A DNA stretch of 64,000 bases from Lysobacterales bacterium (GCA_019510125.1 JAEKKX010000003.1:389710-453709), one strand, 5' to 3'. Counted from the first letter of the stretch, positions 8,838 through 19,497 are shown. Translations and numbers: made by a program. Notes: a model not told the origin generated them from the letters alone.

Positions 8838-9034
8838 GTCGGCAGGCGCTCGAATACCAGACTCACGCGGCGGGTCCTTGTCGGTGGCGACGGGCGGCAC
8901 AGTGTAGGCGCAAGCCGGCGCGGGAGCCGCGACCGGCGCGCCGCCGGCCGAGGGGAAGAACCCCTGTCGAGGGCGTCCCCGCGCCGGGCCGCCGCCGCTG
9001 TCCTGCGCCGGCGTTCCGTCCCCGGGGCGGGACC

Positions 9035-11605
9035 TCACTCCAGTGCTTTCAGCCGGTACAGCGCCTCCAGCGCTTGCTTGGGCGTGAGCTCGTCCGGGTC
9101 GATGCCGGCGAGGGCGTCCAGCGCGGCCGACGACGGCGCGAACAGGCCGAACTGCTGCGGGCCGTCGAGCGCCTGCGCGGTGAGCACCGGCGCGGGATCG
9201 CTGCGGCGCTGTTCGAGTTCGGCCAGCCGGCCGCGGGCCTCGCGCACCACCGCCTTCGGCAGGCCGGCGAGGGCCGCCACCTGCAGGCCGAAGCTGCGGT
9301 CGGCGGGGCCGTCCTTGACCGCGTGCATGAACACCAGCGAATCCCCGTGCTCGACGGCGTCGAGGTGCACGTTGGCGATGCCGCTGCCGGGCTGCGCCAG
9401 CGCGGTCAGCTCGAAGTAGTGGGTGGCGAACAGGGTGTAGCAGCGGTTCGCGTTCGCCAGGTGCCGGGCGCAGGCCTCGGCCAGCGCGAGGCCGTCGTAG
9501 GTCGAGGTGCCGCGGCCGATCTCGTCCATCAGCACCAGCGACTGCGACGTGGCGTGGTGCAGGATGTAGCTGGTCTCGCTCATCTCGACCATGAAGGTCG
9601 ACTGGCCGCGGGCGAGGTCGTCGCCGGCGCCGATGCGGGTGAGGATGCGGTCGATCGGGCCGAGCTCGGCCCGCGACGCGGGCACGAAGCTGCCGATGTG
9701 CGCGAGCAGCACGATCAGCGCGTTCTGGCGCATGTAGGTCGATTTGCCGCCCATGTTCGGGCCGGTGATCACCAGCATGCGGCGGTCGGCGTGCAGGTCG
9801 AGGTCGTTGGGCTCGAACGGATCGTCGCGCACCGCCTCCACCACCGGATGGCGCCCGCGCTCGATGCGCAGCACCGCGTCCTCGACCAGCCGCGGCCGCG
9901 ACCAGTCGAGCTCGCGCGCGCGGTCGGCGAAGCACACCAGCACGTCGAGTTCGCTCAGCGCCGCGGCGCAGCGCTTCAGCGGTTCGAGGTGGACGTTGAG
10001 TTCGTCCAGGACCTGCTCGTACAGCAGCTTCTCGCGCGACAGCGCGCGCTCGCGCGCCGACAGCACCTTGTCCTCGAACGCCTTGAGCTCCTCGGTGATG
10101 TAGCGCTCGGCGCCGGTCAGCGTCTGCCGGCGGGTGTAGTGGACCGGCGCCTTGTCGGCCTGGCCCTTGCTGATCTCGATGTAGTAGCCGTGGACGCGGT
10201 TGTAGCCGACCTTCAGGGTCGCGATGCCGCTGCTTTCGCGCTCGCGGGCTTCGAGGTCGATCAGGAACTGGTCGGCGTTCGTGCTGAGCTGGCGCAGTTC
10301 GTCGAGTTCGGCGTCGTAACCTTCCGCGATCACGCCGCCGTCGCGGGCGAGCAGCGGCGGCTGCGGCACGATCGCGCGCTGCAGCCACGCGGCCTGCGCG
10401 TCGTGTTCCCCGAGTTCGGCGACCAGCGCCAGCAGCCGCGGCGAATCGATCCCGTCCAGCGCGGCGCGCACCTGCGGCAGCAGCGCCAGCGCGTCGCGCA
10501 AGGTCGACAGGTCGCGCGGGCGCGCGCTGCGCAGGGCCACGCGCGAAAGGATGCGTTCGACGTCGCCGAGGCCGCGGAACGCCTCGCGCACGTCACTGTC
10601 GGCGCGGGTGTCGAGCAGGCGCTCCACCGCGTCGTGGCGTTCGCCGACGACGCGGCGGTCGCGCAGCGGGCGGTGCAGCCAGCGCCGCAGCAGGCGGCCG
10701 CCCATCGGCGTGATCGTGGTGTCGAGCACGCCCAGCAGCGTGTGCCGGGTATCGCCGTCGATGCGGGTGTCGAGTTCGAGGTGGCGGCGGGTCGCGGCGT
10801 TCATCGCGATCGCGCCGTCGCTGGTCTCGACCCGGATCGAGGTCAGGTGCGGCAGCCGCTGCTTCTGGGTTTCCTCGACGTAGCCCAGCAGCGCGCCGGC
10901 GGCGGCGATCGCGAGCGGCTTGTCCTCGATGCCGAAGCCGGTGAGGTCGTGCAGGTCGAAGAAGCGCAGCAGCAGACGATGTCCGCTGTCGGGGTCGAAC
11001 AGCCACGGCGCGCGCCGGCGGACGCCGCCGCGATCGACGACGAAGGCCGGCCAGCCGTCCTCGTCGGGCACCAGCAGTTCGGCCGGATCGAGGCGCGCCA
11101 GTTCGGCGTCGAGCTGGTCGTCGTTGGCGATCTCGTTGACCAGGAAGCGGCCGCCGGCGAGATCCGCCCACGCCAGGCCGTATCCCGACTTGCCGCGCGC
11201 GACCGCCATCAGCAGCGTGTCGCGTCGATCCTGCAGCAGCGCCTCGTCGGTGACCGTGCCCGGGGTGACGATCCGCACCACCTTGCGTTCGACCAGGCCC
11301 TTCGCCAGCGCCGGGTCGCCGATCTGTTCGCAGATCGCCACCGATTCGCCCAGCGCCACCAGCCGCGCGAGGTAGCCCTCGTAGGCATGCACCGGCACCC
11401 CGGCCATCGGGATCGGCTGGCCGGCGGACGCGCCGCGCTGGGTCAGGGTGATGTCGAGCAGCCGCGCGGCCTTGCGCGCGTCGTCGTAGAACAGTTCGTA
11501 GAAGTCGCCCATCCGGAAGAACAGCAGCACGTCCGGATGCTCCGCCTTGGCGGCGAAGAACTGACGCATCAACGGGGTGTGTTCCTGCGGGGACTGGGGC
11601 TTCAT
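9035..11605 (-). CDS. mutS: DNA mismatch repair protein MutS
   Basis: 856 residues, the normal MutS length. The N-terminal mismatch-recognition domain shows the Phe-X-Glu motif in [13 protein letters not shown]. The C-terminal ABC-type ATPase has Walker [14 protein letters not shown] (Lys621) and the [16 protein letters not shown] signature. MutS binds mismatched bases and recruits MutL, which is encoded in this window at 52.0 kb. The ATG at 11605 opens the conserved start region ([11 protein letters not shown]). No partner repair gene is adjacent; the AAA+/RF2-like gene follows on the same strand. Confidence 0.98.
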   Translation of the reverse strand: MKPQSPQEHTPLMRQFFAAKAEHPDVLLFFRMGDFYELFYDDARKAARLLDITLTQRGASAGQPIPMAGVPVHAYEGYLARLVALGESVAICEQIGDPALAKGLVERKVVRIVTPGTVTDEALLQDRRDTLLMAVARGKSGYGLAWADLAGGRFLVNEIANDDQLDAELARLDPAELLVPDEDGWPAFVVDRGGVRRRAPWLFDPDSGHRLLLRFFDLHDLTGFGIEDKPLAIAAAGALLGYVEETQKQRLPHLTSIRVETSDGAIAMNAATRRHLELDTRIDGDTRHTLLGVLDTTITPMGGRLLRRWLHRPLRDRRVVGERHDAVERLLDTRADSDVREAFRGLGDVERILSRVALRSARPRDLSTLRDALALLPQVRAALDGIDSPRLLALVAELGEHDAQAAWLQRAIVPQPPLLARDGGVIAEGYDAELDELRQLSTNADQFLIDLEARERESSGIATLKVGYNRVHGYYIEISKGQADKAPVHYTRRQTLTGAERYITEELKAFEDKVLSARERALSREKLLYEQVLDELNVHLEPLKRCAAALSELDVLVCFADRARELDWSRPRLVEDAVLRIERGRHPVVEAVRDDPFEPNDLDLHADRRMLVITGPNMGGKSTYMRQNALIVLLAHIGSFVPASRAELGPIDRILTRIGAGDDLARGQSTFMVEMSETSYILHHATSQSLVLMDEIGRGTSTYDGLALAEACARHLANANRCYTLFATHYFELTALAQPGSGIANVHLDAVEHGDSLVFMHAVKDGPADRSFGLQVAALAGLPKAVVREARGRLAELEQRRSDPAPVLTAQALDGPQQFGLFAPSSAALDALAGIDPDELTPKQALEALYRLKALE

Positions 11606-11753
11606 CGAGGCATCGTGGCGGCGGGGGAGGCGTCCGCGACGGCGGCGGGACGCGCCGCGGGCCGGGGCATCCCCGGCGCGTCCGCGGAGCCGCCCATGAT
11701 AGGGAATCCTGCGCGGCGCCGGGCGCGCACCGCGCTCGCGGCCGCGCGCGACC

Positions 11754-12659
11754 TCATTCGTCGTGCATCTGCGCGAAGCGTTCGGCCAGGAAGTCGATCA
11801 GTGCGCGTACCGACGGCAGTTGCCCGCGGCGCGAGGGGAACACCGCGTGCACGATCTCCTCGCGCGGCGCCCAGCCGTCCAGCACGTGGACCAGCCGACC
11901 CTCGGCGACGAGGTCGTGGGTGACCATCATCGGCAGTTGCACGACGCCCACGCCGGCGACCGCGGCGTCGCGCAGGGCGAGCATGCCGCGGGTGACGAAC
12001 CGCGGCTGGTGGTGGATCGCCACGTGCGCGCCGTCCGGGCCGTGCAGGTCCCAGACGTGCTGGTTCTGCGGCAGGCCGAGATCCATGCTGGGCCAGCCCA
12101 TCAGCGCGGCCGGGGCGTCGGGGCGGCCGAGCCGGGCCAGCAGCGCGGGGCTGGCGACCAGGCACTGCTTGCGGGTCGCCAGGGTGCGCATGGCGAGGTC
12201 GGAATCGGCCAGCGGCGGCGGCCGTACCCGCAGCGCGAGGTCCAGCCCCTCGCCGAGCACGTCGACCCGGCGGTTGGTGGCGTCCAGGTGCAGTTCGATC
12301 TGCGGATGCTGGCGCAGGAAGTCGGCCAGCATCGGCCCGACGCGGACGTCGAGCAGGGTGGTCGGGCAGCTCATGCGCACGATCCCGCGCGGTTCGGCGC
12401 GGGTGCGCTGGATCGCTTCCTCGGCGGCCGCCGCCTCCACCAGCGCGGCACGGGCATGGCCGTAGTAGGTGCGGCCGAGATCGGTGACCACGAACTTCCG
12501 GGTCGAACGCTGGATCAGGCGTACACCCAGCCGCTCCTCCAGCAGCGCGATCCGCCGACTCAGCTTGGACTTGGGCATGCCCAGCGCGCGCCCGGCCGGG
12601 GCGAAGCCGCCGTGGTCCACCACCTGCACGAAATAGAAGAGGTCGTTGAGGTCCTGCAT
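11754..12659 (-). CDS. LysR family transcriptional regulator
   Basis: 301 residues. The N-terminal winged helix ([20 protein letters not shown], then [20 protein letters not shown]) is the standard LysR DNA-binding domain; the rest is a periplasmic-binding-protein-like sensor domain. It is transcribed away from a pirin gene with 137 bases between. That layout usually means it regulates the pirin gene and the FMN reductase beyond it. The co-inducer is unknown. Confidence 0.93.
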   Translation of the reverse strand: MQDLNDLFYFVQVVDHGGFAPAGRALGMPKSKLSRRIALLEERLGVRLIQRSTRKFVVTDLGRTYYGHARAALVEAAAAEEAIQRTRAEPRGIVRMSCPTTLLDVRVGPMLADFLRQHPQIELHLDATNRRVDVLGEGLDLALRVRPPPLADSDLAMRTLATRKQCLVASPALLARLGRPDAPAALMGWPSMDLGLPQNQHVWDLHGPDGAHVAIHHQPRFVTRGMLALRDAAVAGVGVVQLPMMVTHDLVAEGRLVHVLDGWAPREEIVHAVFPSRRGQLPSVRALIDFLAERFAQMHDE

Positions 12660-12796
12660 GTCGGCGCCCGGGTTCGGAGGTCATCGTTCATTCAATGGGA
12701 CGATCATTCCACGAATCGGCGACTACCGGCGAGATCGTTCAAAAAATAAGGTGTGCACCCAGAAGGCAATTCCGCCTCCAGACACCGGAGCGACCC
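12660..12796. promoter_or_regulatory. Divergent LysR/pirin control region
   Basis: The 137-base gap between the divergent LysR and pirin genes is AT-richer than its surround, with ATTCAATGGGACGATCATT at about 12690-12710 and a run of A at about 12740. LysR-type proteins normally bind here to T-N11-A sites. The exact operator and promoters were not resolved. Confidence 0.4.
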
Positions 12797-13681
12797 ATGA
12801 GCGCCCGCACCAGCAAGCAGATCCTCGGCATCACCCAGGCGCCCGGCCGGCATTGGGTCGGCGACGGCTTCCCGGTCCACGGCATGTTCGGCTACAGCGG
12901 CCCGGGCGTGGCCCAGCGCAGCCCGTTCCTGATGCTCGACTACGCCGCGCCCACGACCTTCACCCCGAATCCCGGCGGCCGCCGCGGCGTCGGCCAGCAC
13001 CCGCACCGCGGCTTCGAGACGGTCACGATCGTCTACGCCGGGGAGGTCGAGCACCGCGATTCGACCGGGCAGGGCGGGGTGATCGGCCCCGGCGACGTGC
13101 AGTGGATGACCGCCGGCAGCGGCATCCTCCACGAGGAGTTCCACTCCGAGGCCTACAGCCGCAGCGGCGGCCCGTTCGAAATGGTCCAGTTGTGGGTGAA
13201 CCTGCCGGCCAAGGACAAGATGACCGCGCCCGGCTACCAGGCGGTGCTCGGCACGGCGATCCCCGAGGTGGCGCTGCCCGACGGCGCCGGCCGGGTGCGG
13301 ATCATCGCCGGCGAATACGACGGCGCGCATGGCCCGGCCCGCACCTTCACCCCGATCAATGTCTGGGACCTGCGGCTGGTCGCGGGCGGCACCGCCGAGC
13401 TGCCGCAGCCCGACGGCTGGACGAGCCTGCTGGTGGTGCTCGAAGGCACCGTGCAGGTCAACGGCGAGGCGGTGCTGCGCCAGGCGGAGATGGCCACGCT
13501 GTCGACCGCGGGCGAGGGCATCGTCATCGAGGCGAACGCCGACGCCAAGGTGCTGCTGCTGGCCGGGGCGCCGATCGACGAGCCCGTGTTCGGCTACGGC
13601 CCGTTCGTGATGAACAGCCAGGCCGAGATCGCCGAGGCGATCCGCGATTTCAACGCCGGCCGATTCGGCCGGATGGGCTGA
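12797..13681 (+). CDS. Pirin family protein
   Basis: 294 residues, a two-cupin pirin. The metal-binding His/Glu set of the N-terminal cupin is visible in GQHPHRGFETVTIVYAGEVEHRD and in GSGILHEEFHSE. Pirins bind iron; bacterial members act as quercetinases, redox sensors or modulators of central metabolism. The start at 12797 follows a GGAG site 5 bases upstream. An FMN reductase follows after 143 bases and a LysR regulator is divergent, so it is probably an inducible redox or detoxification unit. Confidence 0.93.
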   Translation: MSARTSKQILGITQAPGRHWVGDGFPVHGMFGYSGPGVAQRSPFLMLDYAAPTTFTPNPGGRRGVGQHPHRGFETVTIVYAGEVEHRDSTGQGGVIGPGDVQWMTAGSGILHEEFHSEAYSRSGGPFEMVQLWVNLPAKDKMTAPGYQAVLGTAIPEVALPDGAGRVRIIAGEYDGAHGPARTFTPINVWDLRLVAGGTAELPQPDGWTSLLVVLEGTVQVNGEAVLRQAEMATLSTAGEGIVIEANADAKVLLLAGAPIDEPVFGYGPFVMNSQAEIAEAIRDFNAGRFGRMG

Positions 13682-13824
13682 TCCAGCGCCGGCCGCCCCG
13701 CGGCCGGCGTCGCGGGGCGGCACGTCGTCCGGCAGCGCGCCGGTCGGTGGCGCGCCGTCCCGTGGATCGCGCATCCTTCGGGCGTCCATCCTTTCATCCC
13801 CGAGTCCTTCCCAGGAGCATCACC

Positions 13825-14382
13825 ATGACGCGCCTCGTCGCACTGTCCGGCAGTCTGCGCGCCGGTTCGTTCAACACCGCCCTGGCGCGCGCCGCGCAGC
13901 GCCAGGCTCCCGACGGCGTCGAGGTCGAGGTCGCGACCCTGCACGGCATCCCGCTGTACGACGGCGATCTCGAAGCCGCCTCCGGCATCCCGGAGGCGGT
14001 GCAGGCGCTGCGCGCGAAGGTCGTCGCCTGCGACGGCCTGCTGCTGGTCACGCCCGAGTACAACAACGGCATCCCCGGCGTGTTCAAGAACGCGGTGGAC
14101 TGGCTGTCGCGCACCGGCGACGCGGTGTTCGCCGGCCGGCCGGTGGCGCTGGTCGGCGCCTCGCCCGGCGGTTTCGGCACGATCCTGTCCCAGGCGCACT
14201 GGCTGCCGGTGCTGCGCACCCTCAAGACCCGGTTCTGGACCGACGGCCGGCTGATGGTGTCGCGGGCGCACACATTGATGGACGCGGAAGGCGAACTGGC
14301 GGACGCCGCCACCCTGGCGCAGGTGCGCCAGTTCGTCGAGGGATTCGCCCGGTTCGCTGCCGAATCGCGCCCCCCGCACTGA
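13825..14382 (+). CDS. NADPH-dependent FMN reductase family protein
   Basis: 185 residues of a flavodoxin-like fold. The FMN phosphate loop is at the N-terminus (ALSGSLRAGSFNTALAR) and the isoalloxazine-contacting segment is TPEYNNGIPGVFKNAVDW, both typical of chromate/quinone/azo reductases of the NADPH_FMN_red family. The ATG at 13825 follows CCAGGAGCATCACC, a good ribosome site. The substrate cannot be assigned; pairing with pirin suggests quinone or electrophile handling. Confidence 0.92.
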   Translation: MTRLVALSGSLRAGSFNTALARAAQRQAPDGVEVEVATLHGIPLYDGDLEAASGIPEAVQALRAKVVACDGLLLVTPEYNNGIPGVFKNAVDWLSRTGDAVFAGRPVALVGASPGGFGTILSQAHWLPVLRTLKTRFWTDGRLMVSRAHTLMDAEGELADAATLAQVRQFVEGFARFAAESRPPH

Positions 14383-14594
14383 CCTCCACGCCGGGCGTTC
14401 CCCCCTGCCGGACCGGACTCGTGCCCGGCGCTCGGGCTGTGTTACCGTCGCGCGGCTGCGCCATTGTTCGTCGAAGGGTCGCCCGGTCGTTCGTTTCCCC
14501 CCACGCCCGCCGGGGCGGTATCCGTCCCCCTCGACGAACCGGCGCGGCCACGACAACGACGAGACACGGTCCACCAATCGCGACGAGGGGAACG

Positions 14595-17105
14595 ATGATG
14601 CATCGCCATGTACCGCAGCGCACGCGACTGAGCCATGCGCTGCTGATCGCCATGATCGGTGTTTGCCAGGCGCCGCTCGCGCTGGCCGCCGAGCCTGCCG
14701 CAGACGACGAGCAGGCGGCCACGCTCGACCGGATCACGGTCACCGCGCAGAAGCGCGAAGAGGCGCTGCAGGACGTGCCGGTGGTGGTCACCGCACTGTC
14801 GCGGCGCGCCCTGGAGCAGAGCGGCGTCCACGACATCAAGGACCTGCAGACGCTGGTGCCGGGCCTGACCGTGACCAGTACCCAGAGCGAGTCGCAGACC
14901 GTGGCACGCATCCGCGGCATCGGCACGGTGGGCGACAACGCCGGCCTCGAATCCTCGGTCGGCATCGTCGTCGACGGCGTCTACCGCCCGCGCAACGGCG
15001 TCGGCTTCACCGACCTGGGCGAACTCGACCGGATCGAGGTGCTGAAGGGGCCGCAGGGCACGCTGTTCGGCAAGAACACCTCGGCGGGCGTGATCAACGT
15101 CGTCACCCGCCGCCCGACCTTCCAGCAGCATGCGGAGGCCGAGCTCACGGTCGGCAACTACGGCGCGCTCGGCGTGGCCGGCGCCTACAGCGACGGCCTC
15201 AACGACGTCGCGGCGTTCCGGGTGTACGCGGCGCAGCGCCAGCGCGACGGCTTCATGGACGTGCACGTCGGCGCCGGCCCGCGGACCGACCGCGAAGACC
15301 AGGACCAGAACTTCCACACCTTCCGCGGCCAGTTGCTGCTGCAGCCGACCGACACCCTCGAGATCCTCCTCACCGGCGACTTCACCAACCGCGACGAGCA
15401 CTGCTGCACCAACGTCACCACGATCCGCGGCCCGACGGCGGCGATCATCGACGCGCTGGCGGCCGATTCCGGCGTCGCGCCGGTCGCCGACCCGTTCGCG
15501 CGGCAGTCCTGGGCCAACCGCGGCACCGAGCAGTACATCAAGGACCGTGGCATCTCCGCGCAGGTCGACTGGGAGACGCCGTGGTTCGGCGGCGCCAAGC
15601 TGACCTCGATCACCGCGCAGCGCGACTGGCAGTCGATCAACGGCATCGACTTCGACTACAGCTCGGCGGACGTGCTCTACCGCAACGCCCAGAAGGGCGA
15701 CAACTACACCGCGTTCGACACCTTCAGCCAGGAAGTGCGCCTGACCGGCGGCGGCGACAGGGTCGATTGGCTGGTGGGCGCCTTCTACGCCGACGAGAAA
15801 CTCTCTCGCAACGAGGCCTACCGCGTCGGTTCGGCCTACGAGCCGTACCTGTCGATCGCACTGCTGTCGCGGATCAACCCCGCGCTGGGCGCCAGCCCGA
15901 CCGCGCCGCTGTTCCTGTCGCAGGCGTCGGGGCGTCCGTTCGGCACCGTGTTCGCCGGCCACGCCGCGGCCGACCGCTACAAGCAGGACGCGCGGAGCAT
16001 GGCGCTGTTCACCAACAACACCTGGCACGCCACCGACGCGCTCGACCTCACCCTCGGCCTGCGCTACACGGTCGAGAAGAAGGACCTGTCGTCCCGTTAC
16101 AGCAACCCGAACGGCGGCCTCGGCTGTGCGGCGATGCTCGCCAATCCCGCGCAGGTCGTGTCGGCGCTGGTCGCGCGCGGGCTCACGGTGGCGCAGGCTT
16201 CGGCCGCGGCGCCGACCGTGGTCGGCTTCTCCTGCCTGCCGTGGACCAACGTCCGCCACAACGGCCGCGCCACCGAGCAGAGCCGCGACGAGCGCGAATG
16301 GTCGGGCACCTTCAAGGCCGCCTACCGCTTCAACGAGCACGCGATGGCGTACTTCTCGGCCGCGCGCGGCTACAAGGCGGGCGGTTTCAACCTCGACCGC
16401 GTGCAGTCCAACACCGGCCTGTCCAGCGGCACCTCGGGCATCATCCCGGTGGACGACACCTCGTTCGCGGCGGAATTCGTCGACAGCTACGAACTCGGCG
16501 CCAAGACCACCTGGCTGGGCGGCAACCTGCTGCTCAACGCGACCCTGTTCCACCAGGAATACTCCGACTTCCAGCTCAACAGCTTCCTCGGCACCAGCTT
16601 CGTGGTCCGTTCGATCCCGAAGGTGACCTCGCAGGGCGTGGACGCGGAACTGCTGTGGAAGACCGGCGGCTGGATGGTGCAGGGCGGCCTGACCTACGCC
16701 GACACCCGCTACGGACACGATCCGCTGCCCGACACCGATCTCGCGCTGCTGCCCGGCAGCCGCCCGAGCTTCGCGCCGGAGTGGTCGGCCACGGCGTCGG
16801 TGGGCTACGACTGGCGGATCGGCACGCTCAAGGCCGGTGCGCACGTCGGCGCCAAGTACATGTCGTCCTACAACACCGGTTCCGATCTCGATCCGCAGAA
16901 GGTGCAGGACGCCTATACCCTCGCGAACGCGCGCTTCACCCTGGGGTCGGCCAACGACCGCTGGAGCGTCGACGTCTGGTCGCAGAACCTCACCGACGTC
17001 GAGTACTACCAGGTCGTGATCGATGCGCCGCTGCAGACCGGTTCGTGGAACGGCTACCTCGGCGCCCCGCGCACCTACGGCGTGACGTTCCGGCTGAAGT
17101 ACTGA
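14595..17105 (+). CDS. TonB-dependent receptor
   Basis: 836 residues. After a signal peptide (LLIAMIGVCQAPLALAAEP) comes a TonB-box-like LDRITVTAQKRE and the plug domain (DIKDLQTLVPGLTVTS, GVYRPRNGVGF, EVLKGPQGTLFGKNTSAGVINV). A 22-strand type beta-barrel follows, ending in the aromatic-terminated RTYGVTFRLKY. This plug sequence belongs to the large group of proteobacterial receptors used for siderophores, sugars or other large substrates; the ligand is unknown. ATG codons at 14595 and 14598 are both possible starts after GACGAGGGGAACG. No TonB or ABC partner lies nearby. Confidence 0.95.
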   Translation: MMHRHVPQRTRLSHALLIAMIGVCQAPLALAAEPAADDEQAATLDRITVTAQKREEALQDVPVVVTALSRRALEQSGVHDIKDLQTLVPGLTVTSTQSESQTVARIRGIGTVGDNAGLESSVGIVVDGVYRPRNGVGFTDLGELDRIEVLKGPQGTLFGKNTSAGVINVVTRRPTFQQHAEAELTVGNYGALGVAGAYSDGLNDVAAFRVYAAQRQRDGFMDVHVGAGPRTDREDQDQNFHTFRGQLLLQPTDTLEILLTGDFTNRDEHCCTNVTTIRGPTAAIIDALAADSGVAPVADPFARQSWANRGTEQYIKDRGISAQVDWETPWFGGAKLTSITAQRDWQSINGIDFDYSSADVLYRNAQKGDNYTAFDTFSQEVRLTGGGDRVDWLVGAFYADEKLSRNEAYRVGSAYEPYLSIALLSRINPALGASPTAPLFLSQASGRPFGTVFAGHAAADRYKQDARSMALFTNNTWHATDALDLTLGLRYTVEKKDLSSRYSNPNGGLGCAAMLANPAQVVSALVARGLTVAQASAAAPTVVGFSCLPWTNVRHNGRATEQSRDEREWSGTFKAAYRFNEHAMAYFSAARGYKAGGFNLDRVQSNTGLSSGTSGIIPVDDTSFAAEFVDSYELGAKTTWLGGNLLLNATLFHQEYSDFQLNSFLGTSFVVRSIPKVTSQGVDAELLWKTGGWMVQGGLTYADTRYGHDPLPDTDLALLPGSRPSFAPEWSATASVGYDWRIGTLKAGAHVGAKYMSSYNTGSDLDPQKVQDAYTLANARFTLGSANDRWSVDVWSQNLTDVEYYQVVIDAPLQTGSWNGYLGAPRTYGVTFRLKY

Positions 17106-17140
17106 GCCGGGGACGGTCCGCGCCTTCCGCGCCACCGCGA

Positions 17141-17162
17141 CGGCCCGCTTCGGCGGGCCGTT
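17141..17162 (+). terminator. Intrinsic terminator after the TonB-dependent receptor
   Basis: A 9-bp perfect stem (ACGGCCCGC / GCGGGCCGT) closes on a TTCG tetraloop, 36 bases after the stop. The tract after it (TCGCGTTG) is only weakly T-rich. Confidence 0.75.
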
Positions 17163-17266
17163 CGCGTTGCGGCCGGCATTTCCGGCGGGTCCCGGACGCG
17201 GCCGGCGCAGGCGGCGACTCGCTATCATGCCGGCATGCCCGGCCCCCGCCGGCGCCGGGAAGCCGC

Positions 17267-17770
17267 ATGACCCTGCCCACCGATTCCGATCTTCGCATCC
17301 GCGCCGAGGCCCTGGGCGAACGGTTCCGCGCCCACCGCCTGAGCCTGGTCACCGCCGAGAGCTGCACCGGCGGCTGGATCGCCAAGACCGTCACCGACAT
17401 CGCCGGCTCGTCCGACTGGTTCGACTGCGGCATGGTCGCCTACAGCTACGAAGCCAAGCAGGCGATGCTCGGCGTGCGCCCGGAGACGCTGGAGCAGCAC
17501 GGCGCGGTCAGCCGCGAGACCGTGATCGAGATGGTCTCCGGCGCGCTCGTCCACTCCGGCGCGGGCGTGGCGGTCGCGGTCACCGGCATCGCCGGTCCCG
17601 GCGGCGGCGCGCCCGACAAGCCGGTCGGCACCGTGTGGATCGGCTGGAAACGCCGCGGCGGCTACGCCCGCGCGCAGGTTTTCCAGTTCGCCGGCGACCG
17701 CGAAGCGGTGCGGCGACAGACCGTGGCCGCGGCGCTGGAAGGGCTGGACGATCTGATCGGCAGGAAGTGA
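17267..17770 (+). CDS. pncC: Nicotinamide-nucleotide amidase (CinA C-terminal domain type)
   Basis: 167 residues, equal to the stand-alone CinA C-terminal domain; the N-terminal CinA domain is absent, as in E. coli PncC. Family marks are TAESCTGGWIAKTVTDIAGSS, GMVAYSYEAKQAMLGV and VTGIAGPGGG. The enzyme deamidates nicotinamide mononucleotide in pyridine nucleotide recycling. It sits upstream of recA, as CinA-type genes often do. Its stop overlaps the next start by one base (TGATG). Confidence 0.94.
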   Translation: MTLPTDSDLRIRAEALGERFRAHRLSLVTAESCTGGWIAKTVTDIAGSSDWFDCGMVAYSYEAKQAMLGVRPETLEQHGAVSRETVIEMVSGALVHSGAGVAVAVTGIAGPGGGAPDKPVGTVWIGWKRRGGYARAQVFQFAGDREAVRRQTVAAALEGLDDLIGRK

Positions 17771-18819
17771 TGGCGTCTTCCCCCGCGCGCAGCGGGCGCG
17801 TCAAGGTCTGGGCGATCGCCGCCGCCTGCGCCCTGTGGGTCGCGCTCTGGCCGCTGTCGCTGCTGGAAGGCACCCGCGGATCGCCCGGGCTGCTGGACCT
17901 GTCCCGCGATCGCGGCGCCTACGACTTCGTCGCCATCCTCTATCGCGGCCCGGACGTCGTGGTCCATCTGTCGCTGTTCCTCGTGGCGTGGCTTGCGTTC
18001 CGCGCGATGTTCGGACTGGCGCTGTGGCTGGACCGCGAGCGGCGCATGGTGGCCGCGGCGCGCTGGGCGCTGCGGGTGCACTCGGTGCGCTGGAGTTTCG
18101 CCCTGGTCGCGATCTGGGCCATCGTGGTCGGCGTCGCCCCGGCGACCTGGCGCGAGCCGCTGGGCCGCGTGGCGGCCGTCCTGGTGTTCCTGCCCATGCT
18201 CGCAGCCCACTTCATCACCGGACGTCCGCAGACGCTGTTGCAGGCGGGCGATGTGGGCGGCTGGCGGCCCTGGTGGCCCGGCTGGCGCGCCGCCGTGCTC
18301 GTCGTGGTGGGGCTGCCCCTGCTTTCGGACGGGGTCGAGGTCCTGGGGGCGATCGTCGCAGGCCCCGGGGGCTGGGCGGTCGAAGCCGTGAGCGCGTCCG
18401 CGGTGTTCCCGCTGCAGATCGCGATCGACCTGATGGCCGCGGCGGTGTGGTTCGGTTACGGCCGTACCCCCGCGTTCGCGCGGGCGTGGCGCGGCCTTTG
18501 CCGCCCGGACTTCCTGCGCAGCTACCTCGCGGGATACGTGTTCCTGGGCATCGCGACCTGCCTGGCCTTGGCCCCGATCCTGGTCCTGGGCGTCCTGCTC
18601 GTTTACATCGCCCCGCAATACGAGGACATGGCGCGCACGACGGGGTCGGAGCTGCCCGCCGTCCTGCAGGCCTTGCTGCGATTGGCCCATCGTTTCGACG
18701 GTCCAGCAGGACATCTCCTCCTGCTTCCGCTCCTGCTGGCGTTCGGGTTCGCCGAGCGCCGCCTGGTCTTCGTGAACGGCCTGGGTGGCGAGCTTGGCCC
18801 GGAGGCAGGATCGCGTTGA
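17770..18819 (+). CDS. Integral membrane protein of unknown function
   Basis: 349 residues with about seven or eight hydrophobic segments (for example KVWAIAAACALWVALWPLSL, HLSLFLVAWLAFRAMFG, LGIATCLALAPILVLGVLLV), so it is a polytopic inner-membrane protein. I do not recognise the family and see no enzymatic motif. The ATG at 17770 overlaps the pncC stop, so the two are probably co-transcribed. Its own stop falls inside the likely -35 element of lexA. Confidence 0.75.
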   Translation: MASSPARSGRVKVWAIAAACALWVALWPLSLLEGTRGSPGLLDLSRDRGAYDFVAILYRGPDVVVHLSLFLVAWLAFRAMFGLALWLDRERRMVAAARWALRVHSVRWSFALVAIWAIVVGVAPATWREPLGRVAAVLVFLPMLAAHFITGRPQTLLQAGDVGGWRPWWPGWRAAVLVVVGLPLLSDGVEVLGAIVAGPGGWAVEAVSASAVFPLQIAIDLMAAAVWFGYGRTPAFARAWRGLCRPDFLRSYLAGYVFLGIATCLALAPILVLGVLLVYIAPQYEDMARTTGSELPAVLQALLRLAHRFDGPAGHLLLLPLLLAFGFAERRLVFVNGLGGELGPEAGSR

Positions 18820-18852
18820 CGACCGGGGTCGTTAGTAGTAATACTACTAACC
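18816..18852 (+). promoter_or_regulatory. lexA promoter with perfect LexA operator
   Basis: A perfect dyad, TTAGTAGTA-A-TACTACTAA (18832-18850), matches the TTAG-N6-TACTA LexA site known for Xanthomonadales. A TTGACG at 18816-18821 lies 17 bases before TAATAC (18839-18844), so the operator covers the -10 region. The operator ends two bases before the lexA ATG, leaving no room for a ribosome site. Confidence 0.9.
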
Positions 18853-19497
18853 ATGGACCTGACCGATACCCAGCACGCCATCCTCGCCCTGATCGCCGAG
18901 CGCATCGCCGCCGACGGGGTGCCGCCCTCGCAGACCGAGATCGCCCATGCCATGGGCTTCAAGGGCGTGCGCGCCGCCCAGTACCACCTGGAGGCGCTGG
19001 AGCAGGCCGGGGTCATCCGCCGCGTGCCCGGACAGGCGCGCGGCATCCGCCTGGTCCACGAACCGGCCAACGACGCGCTCGACCAGCCGCCCGCGCCCGC
19101 GCTGCCGGACCACGCCCTGCACCTGCCGGTGCTGGGTCGCGTCGCCGCCGGCCTGCCGATCGGCGCCGACCTGCGCTCCGACGACTACGTCCTGCTCGAT
19201 CGCGCGCTGTTCTCGCCCGCGCCCAACTACCTGCTGAAGGTGCAGGGCGACTCGATGATCGACGAAGGCATCTTCGACGGCGACCTGATCGGCGTGTACC
19301 GCACCCGCGAGGCGCGCGACGGCCAGATCGTGGTCGCCCGCATCGACGACGAGATCACCGTGAAACTGCTGAAGAAGGGCAAGGACCGCATCCGCCTGCT
19401 GCCGCGCAATCCGGACTACCGGCCGATCGAGGTGCTGCCGGACCAGGATTTCGCGATCGAGGGCCTGTACTGCGGCCTGGTGCGGCCCAACCGCTGA
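18853..19497 (+). CDS. lexA: SOS response repressor LexA
   Basis: 214 residues. The N-terminal winged helix ([33 protein letters not shown]) binds the SOS operator. The C-terminal latent peptidase has an Ala-Gly cleavage region ([10 protein letters not shown]) and the Ser/Lys dyad at Ser134 (GDSMIDEG) and Lys171 (VKLLKKG). RecA filaments stimulate self-cleavage and open the SOS regulon. It is self-regulated by the operator immediately upstream and lies 170 bases before recA, so lexA-recA is probably one SOS unit. Confidence 0.98.
   Translation: MDLTDTQHAILALIAERIAADGVPPSQTEIAHAMGFKGVRAAQYHLEALEQAGVIRRVPGQARGIRLVHEPANDALDQPPAPALPDHALHLPVLGRVAAGLPIGADLRSDDYVLLDRALFSPAPNYLLKVQGDSMIDEGIFDGDLIGVYRTREARDGQIVVARIDDEITVKLLKKGKDRIRLLPRNPDYRPIEVLPDQDFAIEGLYCGLVRPNR

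Noticed and set aside
5601..9419. A 1272-codon open frame on the plus strand
   Set aside because: It is the antisense shadow of the AAA+ protein and mutS; the translation is low-complexity with no motif, as is common at this GC content.
14442..17228. A 928-codon minus-strand open frame
   Set aside because: It is a shadow of the TonB-dependent receptor, which has a signal peptide, plug and barrel motifs on the plus strand.
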